DNA of 15,717 bases from Candidatus Accumulibacter vicinus. GTDB taxonomy: Bacteria; Pseudomonadota; Gammaproteobacteria; Burkholderiales; Rhodocyclaceae. Below the pieces are notes generated by a model. It saw only the letters and a program-made list of their open reading frames with translations. It was not told where the DNA came from and did no database searches. The position numbers and the translations under genes were made by a program. Shown in pieces: positions 12,075-15,717 of this stretch; positions within the stretch are counted from its first letter, which is position 1, and each line of letters opens with the position of its first letter. Location: assembly GCA_002425405.1 (NCBI GenBank), contig DIME01000097.1, positions 1 to 15,717 on the forward strand, read 5' to 3'.

Positions 12075-13665
12075 GTTCAGGAATCCTTCGTTCCAGGTAA
12101 TTGAAGATCTGGACGACGGTGGTCACCAACAGGAAGTAGGTGATCATCAGGACATTCATCATCACCTCGGGGTTGCCTTGTTCGGCAACGATGGCAGTGG
12201 CCGCCGAAACAAGCTCCGGTACGGCGATGACGCTCGCCATGCCGGTCGCTTTCACGACATTCACCAGCGAAGCGACCACGGCTGCGTAGGACAGGCGTAG
12301 CGCCTGCGGCAGCTCCCGCCAGCCGAGCCGGAAATCTGGTTGCTGCTCCTTGAGTACGGAGACGGCTTCGAGCAGTGCAGACACGATGGCACAGCCGGTA
12401 TAGGTCGAGAGACAGACGATGACGATCGAGGCGCCGTCGAAGGTCCAGCCAAAACGACTGACGATGATGTGGCCGACGCCGAAAAACACCAGGTAGATCA
12501 GCAACAGCGGTGGTGTCATTCGGCCGAGGGCGGCGGACATCTGCACGCAGGTGCGCACGCCGGGGAAGCCCGACTCTGCCGCCAAGGCACCGAGGCAACC
12601 CACGATCAGACTGCCGGCAATGCACGCGACCATCAGTTGCAGCGTTATCCAGAGGCCGCGCAGGAACAGCAGGCGATCGTAGGCGTCGTAAATGATGGTC
12701 ATGTTGAGCCCGGTCTGCTCCTTGAGGAGCAGACCGAAATGCTGGATACCACCGACATCGGCAGATTTCAGGAGCCATTTGTGGCGGCACTCCGCTGGCC
12801 AATTGCCGTTTTCGAGCCGAGCACAAAGCAGGCCTCCGTCGGCCTGGCGCCTCGTCCAGAGTGCGCGCATCTCCACCAGATATTGGCTTGGCCTGATTCC
12901 CCAGCGCTTCTCCACGTCGATCAGCCAAGCGCTGCGGTGCCAGTCGGCGACCGCTTCGGAGATCATCTGCTCGAGTCGGGATCCTTGCTCCTTGGCAGAC
13001 AGGGCGATGGCCCATGGCGAGATCATCATCGACGGTAGCGGCGTTTCGTAATTCGCCCACTCCGGATCAGCCAGCAGACCGGCGAAGCTGGTATCGTCGT
13101 ACAGCCAGGCGACGCAGCGCCCATCGCGCAGTGCCAAACGGGCGTCGCGCGTGCCGTTGAAGATCTGCAGATCGAGCAGGAAGCGTTGGGCCATCGGCCG
13201 ATTGAAGTATGCTCCCTGGGTGGCGCATACTTTTTTGCCGCGCAGATCCGTCCAGCTCGACAGCCGGGGAGTGGGCGGCGCGACCGCCGTCGCACCGCTG
13301 GCGTAGTAACCGGGTTCGACAAGGGTGGCAATCTGTCTGCGCTGCGGGCTGTCGCCGAGGGTGGCGATGACCATGTCGACAGCGCCTTCCTCGAGCTTCT
13401 GCAGGCGATTGGTCGAAGTGACCGCCACCAGTTGCAGGCCGACGCCCAGGCGGCGGGCAAGTTCAGCGGCAAGATCGGGCTCGAAACCGATCAAGCGACC
13501 GTGCGCGTCCAGCATACCGAAAGGCGGGTAATCGGATTTGACGCCGACGATCAAGGTGCCGCGCTTCTGGATCAGATCGAGCCGGTCGGCCTGCGCTTCT
13601 CGGCCAACCATGATGACGATCAGCACCAGCAGGCAGGCGGCACGAAACCCCGGACAGCGGCCCAT
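12061..13665 (-). CDS. Fusion of amino-acid binding protein and ABC-type permease
   Basis: This 534-residue two-part protein begins with a signal or anchor segment (about 8-26, ending REAQA), followed by a family-3 binding domain at about 29-255 (GTLIVGVKSDYPPFGML, LIGFEPDLAAELARRLGV, EGAVDMVIATLGDSPQRR, DLRGKKVCATQGAYF). A linker of about 75 residues contains two cysteines (Cys281, Cys293). A permease domain follows at about 325-530 with some five membrane segments (LLFLRGLWITLQLMVACIAG, LLLIYLVFFGVGHII, MASVIAVPELVSAAT). SBP-permease fusions are known in the GlnPQ group. Here the EAA loop is shortened: after DFRLG only three residues precede LPQALR, where about nine or more are usual. The ATG lies 11 bases after the methyltransferase stop region, with no strong ribosome site. 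With the separate permease, binding protein and phosphatase it forms a compact operon lacking an ATPase. Confidence 0.9.
   Translation of the reverse strand: MGRCPGFRAACLLVLIVIMVGREAQADRLDLIQKRGTLIVGVKSDYPPFGMLDAHGRLIGFEPDLAAELARRLGVGLQLVAVTSTNRLQKLEEGAVDMVIATLGDSPQRRQIATLVEPGYYASGATAVAPPTPRLSSWTDLRGKKVCATQGAYFNRPMAQRFLLDLQIFNGTRDARLALRDGRCVAWLYDDTSFAGLLADPEWANYETPLPSMMISPWAIALSAKEQGSRLEQMISEAVADWHRSAWLIDVEKRWGIRPSQYLVEMRALWTRRQADGGLLCARLENGNWPAECRHKWLLKSADVGGIQHFGLLLKEQTGLNMTIIYDAYDRLLFLRGLWITLQLMVACIAGSLIVGCLGALAAESGFPGVRTCVQMSAALGRMTPPLLLIYLVFFGVGHIIVSRFGWTFDGASIVIVCLSTYTGCAIVSALLEAVSVLKEQQPDFRLGWRELPQALRLSYAAVVASLVNVVKATGMASVIAVPELVSAATAIVAEQGNPEVMMNVLMITYFLLVTTVVQIFNYLERRIPELGRR
12084..12089 (-). 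promoter_or_regulatory. Ribosome binding site deciding a TTG start inside the upstream gene
   Basis: GAAGGA on the minus strand is nine bases upstream of TTG at 12074-12072, within the last codons of the fusion gene. It supports a 14-base gene overlap and coupled translation of the two permease subunits. Confidence 0.55.
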
Positions 13666-13673
13666 CGTCTGGC

Positions 13674-14519
13674 TTATACCGGCTGGTTGGGAGCGAACGG
13701 GTGAGGCAAATCCGTGTGCTGATCCGACGCGCTGGCCGCCTCGGCGACCGCGAGAAAACCGTAAGCGCAGCGCAGCGGCAGGATCTTTGCCAGAAACCAG
13801 TCGATCGCGCGCAGCAACTGCGACCTGACGATGCCGCTCTCCGGCAGAATGCTCTCGGCAGTCAGGCGGATCAGGCGAAATCCCTGTTGTTCGAGTTCCT
13901 GCTCGAACTCCTGGAGAGTGTACAGGTGGTAGTACATCTTTACTGCCAGGTCATGGGAAGTGCGTTCGTAAAGAATGTCGCCGGCTTCGAGATGTCCCTG
14001 TTCTACCAGGCGTTGCGAAGAGAGCTGTTGCTTGGCAAATCGGCGCGCGGCGTTCGGCACTGTGACGACGATCCGTCCTCCGGGTCGGAGCAGGGCGTGG
14101 ATGGTCGCGAGCGTTGCCCGACGTAGTGAGCGGGGATAGATGTGGCCGAGTACGCCAAACACCATGATCGCCAGGTCGAACTTCTCGCCCTCGCCCAGGC
14201 TCTCGGCTACCACCGTCGGATCGCCAAGGAGGGGACGCAAGCGGCCCGCCGCGACGTATCCGGAACATCGGGAAGACAAGCCGTCAATCGCCTCTCTGCT
14301 GATGTCGCAGGCGACGATCGTTGCGTCCGTGCGCTCGAGCAGGGTTTCGGCATAGCGGCCATTGCCGCAGCCGACATCGAGAACACGCTTGCCCAGCGCG
14401 TCGATCTCGCCGATGATGATGGCCAGGCTCGACGGGTTTGGCCGCGGGTAACGCTGCTCATAAAGCCGGCTGGAAAAATACTGGTCGTAGTTCTCTGCGA
14501 CCGAGACTGGCGGATTCAT
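13674..14519 (-). CDS. Class I SAM-dependent methyltransferase
   Basis: This 281-residue soluble Rossmann-fold methyltransferase shows motif I VLDVGCGNGRY (46-56), the acidic end of strand 2 ACDIS (70-74), motif IV FDLAIMVFGVLGHIY (114-128) and LRPGGRIVVTVPN (144-156). Residues 170-245 form a family-specific insert with DLAVKMYYHLYTLQEFEQEL. The N-terminal NYDQYFSSRLYEQRYPRPNP resembles small-molecule, lipid or tRNA-modifying methyltransferases; the substrate cannot be named. The ATG at 14519 follows GAGAAGGTGATGA. Its stop is eight bases before the start of the SBP-permease fusion, so it heads the receptor/phosphatase operon. Whether it modifies a component of that system or is only co-transcribed is unknown. 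Confidence 0.92.
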   Translation of the reverse strand: MNPPVSVAENYDQYFSSRLYEQRYPRPNPSSLAIIIGEIDALGKRVLDVGCGNGRYAETLLERTDATIVACDISREAIDGLSSRCSGYVAAGRLRPLLGDPTVVAESLGEGEKFDLAIMVFGVLGHIYPRSLRRATLATIHALLRPGGRIVVTVPNAARRFAKQQLSSQRLVEQGHLEAGDILYERTSHDLAVKMYYHLYTLQEFEQELEQQGFRLIRLTAESILPESGIVRSQLLRAIDWFLAKILPLRCAYGFLAVAEAASASDQHTDLPHPFAPNQPV

Positions 14520-14550
14520 TCATCACCTTCTCGGGGAGCATCGACGCGGT

Positions 14551-14576
14551 GAGCCGTTCTGTTGCCAGAACCGTCT
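14551..14576. other. Imperfect hairpin upstream of the methyltransferase operon
   Basis: On the minus strand GTTCTG-GCAA-CAGAAC forms a six-bp stem with a GNRA-like loop, flanked by a mismatch and GAG/CTC pairing, 32 bases before the methyltransferase ATG. A second tiny stem (AAGCG/CGCTT, 14596-14609) follows the DJ-1 stop. They may end DJ-1 transcription or attenuate read-through into the operon. Confidence 0.25.
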
Positions 14577-14627
14577 CGACCGCAGCCGATGAGGAAAGCG
14601 CACGCGCTTGGGGTTCAAGCACAGGCT

Positions 14628-15272
14628 TTAGTCCCCTTTTTCGATTTCGGACAGGAAGGTGGTGATGAACTGGTCGGTTATCCCCGGATGTTTGCCGGTA
14701 ATCAGGTTGCCATCGATGACCAGGTCGACGGTGCCTTCTGGGCCATAGATCACTTCCGCGCCAGCGTTTTCGACATCACAGACGATGTTGTGAGCGCAAG
14801 TGACCCGACGACCCTGCAGCAGTGTGCGGTCGGCGCAAAGCAGCCACAAACTGTGGCAGATCGTGCCGATCTTCAGATGGCGATCGGCAAGCGCCCGGCG
14901 GATGAAGACCACCGCTGGAGCCTGGTTCGGTTCTCCCTGGCGGGGCGTGACCTGGTAACGCAGGCGGTCGCTGGCATAAGCCCCGATGACGATGATCCCC
15001 TTGTAATCCGCCGGGTCAGCGGCAGTGATTTCGGTTTCCACCAGCACATGCTCTTCCACCCAGCCAGCGTCGGGATTGGAACCAAAGGTGAGGGAAGGAT
15101 TGCCCCACAGGTGGGAGAGATAGACCACCTGATAGCCGTGTTTCGGGAACGATTCGTTGAAGAGGCGAAACTCGGTCATGTCGAAGTGTTCTTCGATCAG
15201 AACACCGATCTTGCCCTTGCGCGGTTCGCCAACAATACCCCGCAGTGGTATGGGAGGGGAGCTTTCGGTCAT
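14628..15272 (-). CDS. DJ-1/PfpI-family protein
   Basis: This 214-residue cytoplasmic protein has the DJ-1/PfpI (class I glutamine-amidotransferase-like) fold. Seen: a first strand and acidic motif KIGVLIEEHFDMTEF (21-35, with Glu27/Glu28 near the active site), the nucleophile elbow IGTICHSLWLL (135-145, Cys139-His140), the LLQGRRVTCAHN strand (151-162), and EGTVDLVIDGNLITGKHPG before the C-terminal helix. The usual PGG turn after the third strand is replaced by VIGAYASDRLRY. Members act as chaperones, glyoxalases, deglycases or amidase-like enzymes; the particular role is not shown. The ATG has AAAGGA eight to nine bases upstream. It is 108 bases ahead of the methyltransferase on the same strand, so it is probably a separate unit or only loosely co-transcribed. 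Confidence 0.9.
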   Translation of the reverse strand: MTESSPPIPLRGIVGEPRKGKIGVLIEEHFDMTEFRLFNESFPKHGYQVVYLSHLWGNPSLTFGSNPDAGWVEEHVLVETEITAADPADYKGIIVIGAYASDRLRYQVTPRQGEPNQAPAVVFIRRALADRHLKIGTICHSLWLLCADRTLLQGRRVTCAHNIVCDVENAGAEVIYGPEGTVDLVIDGNLITGKHPGITDQFITTFLSEIEKGD

Positions 15273-15388
15273 GGCGCGATTCCTTTCTAATTGCAGACAT
15301 TAACATTAACGGTTGAAACGATGGGCGATTGCCAGATTTCAGCTCGTGGCCATTGCCTGGATGGGGCGGTGGCGGCGCAGTCGGGCCG

Positions 15389-15717
15389 CTATTGACAAAT
15401 CGCCGTGAAAGCATGCATCCCGAATCGAACCAACGCTAGAGGCGACATCATACACCCGGGATGCCTCGGCATCTTCTTCGCGGCTTCCTGCTTTGCTGCA
15501 GTGCGTCTTCGCCGGATGGTCGCGCTTTCGGCCAACTCGAAGCCACGTGATTTGAGGTCGGAAAACAGGGGCTCGATGCCCCAGCGAAACCCGTAGTCGA
15601 GTACGCGCGCCCGCGTAGGCGGACAGCCCCGAGACATCGCGTTCGTCATGCGGAAGCACGCGCGCCGGAGGTTGATCCACGGCCCGGCCGATCGCCCGGC
15701 GATCCGTGAACGGCGGG
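15389..15717 (-). pseudogene. C-terminal fragment of an IS4-type DDE transposase, cut by the window edge
   Basis: The open frame enters from the right edge and contains VLDYGFRWGIEPLFSDLKSR followed by GFELAES. This fits the IS4 signature Y-(2)-R-(3)-E-(6)-K exactly, the Glu being the last residue of the DDE triad. After FELAES the sequence becomes an arginine/lysine-rich run unlike the usual continuation (xLxxPERLxxLLxLLALA) and stops at 15389. This suggests a frameshift or truncation; neither other frame restores a good match. The upstream part lies outside the window, so an intact copy cannot be wholly excluded, but a decayed insertion sequence is more likely. No terminal repeats are visible in the 116-base gap to the DJ-1 gene. 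Confidence 0.7.

Noticed and set aside
12077..13060. Minus-strand 327-residue frame overlapping the SBP-permease fusion in another register
   Set aside because: Arg- and Pro-rich shadow translation; the fusion frame has a signal peptide, SBP motifs and membrane segments.
8497..13665. Ordinary amino-acid ABC transporter
   Set aside because: An ATPase encoded elsewhere could still serve it, so this is not excluded. But the shortened or missing EAA loops in both permease halves and the phosphatase in the operon make plain uptake the less likely reading.
1..15717. CRISPR arrays, tRNA or rRNA genes
   Set aside because: No regularly spaced repeats and no cloverleaf or conserved rRNA segments were found by reading both strands; the few repeats seen are single pairs.

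Overview
The window looks like chromosomal DNA of a Gram-negative, fairly GC-rich proteobacterium. Evidence: Sec signal peptides with periplasmic binding proteins, AGGAG-type ribosome binding sites, tightly packed genes on one strand, and protein sequences of proteobacterial type. Glycogen debranching genes beside partner-switching regulators would suit a polymer-storing betaproteobacterium such as the Rhodocyclales/'Candidatus Accumulibacter' group. That placement is an inference, not something the sequence proves.

Layout. Bases 1-547 are an insertion-sequence graveyard: a decayed IS1595-type transposase tail on the + strand, a GC hairpin, a perfect 16-bp inverted repeat and a decayed IS5-type transposase head on the - strand. 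Bases 548-2432 hold two visibly more AT-rich minus-strand genes, an RTX calcium-binding exoprotein and an NTF2/SnoaL-like protein. Bases 2550-7675 are a compact minus-strand five-gene cluster. In transcription order it encodes an AGE-superfamily (N-acylglucosamine 2-epimerase-like) protein, a STAS anti-sigma antagonist, a GlgX/isoamylase-type glycogen debranching enzyme, a second STAS protein and an RsbW-type histidine-kinase-like ATPase. At 7911-8423 the only intact plus-strand gene encodes a YbaK/ProX aminoacyl-tRNA deacylase. Bases 8497-14519 are a second compact minus-strand five-gene cluster: class I methyltransferase, binding-protein/permease fusion, second permease, second binding protein, and a membrane-bound HAMP-SpoIIE phosphatase. 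A DJ-1/PfpI-like protein (14628-15272) lies upstream, and the right edge carries a broken IS4-type transposase fragment.

How the parts may work together. The two clusters contain the parts of an RsbU/RsbV/RsbW-type partner switch: one SpoIIE phosphatase, two STAS phospho-acceptor proteins and one kinase. No sigma factor is visible. The phosphatase closes an operon of amino-acid-ABC-transporter-like proteins that has no ATPase gene, and both permease domains have a shortened or missing EAA coupling loop. The most interesting hypothesis is that these proteins form a nutrient receptor rather than a transporter. Through the phosphatase, it could switch the STAS/kinase module that is interleaved with glycogen debranching and a putative sugar epimerase. 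Each family assignment is well supported. The functional link between the clusters is inference.
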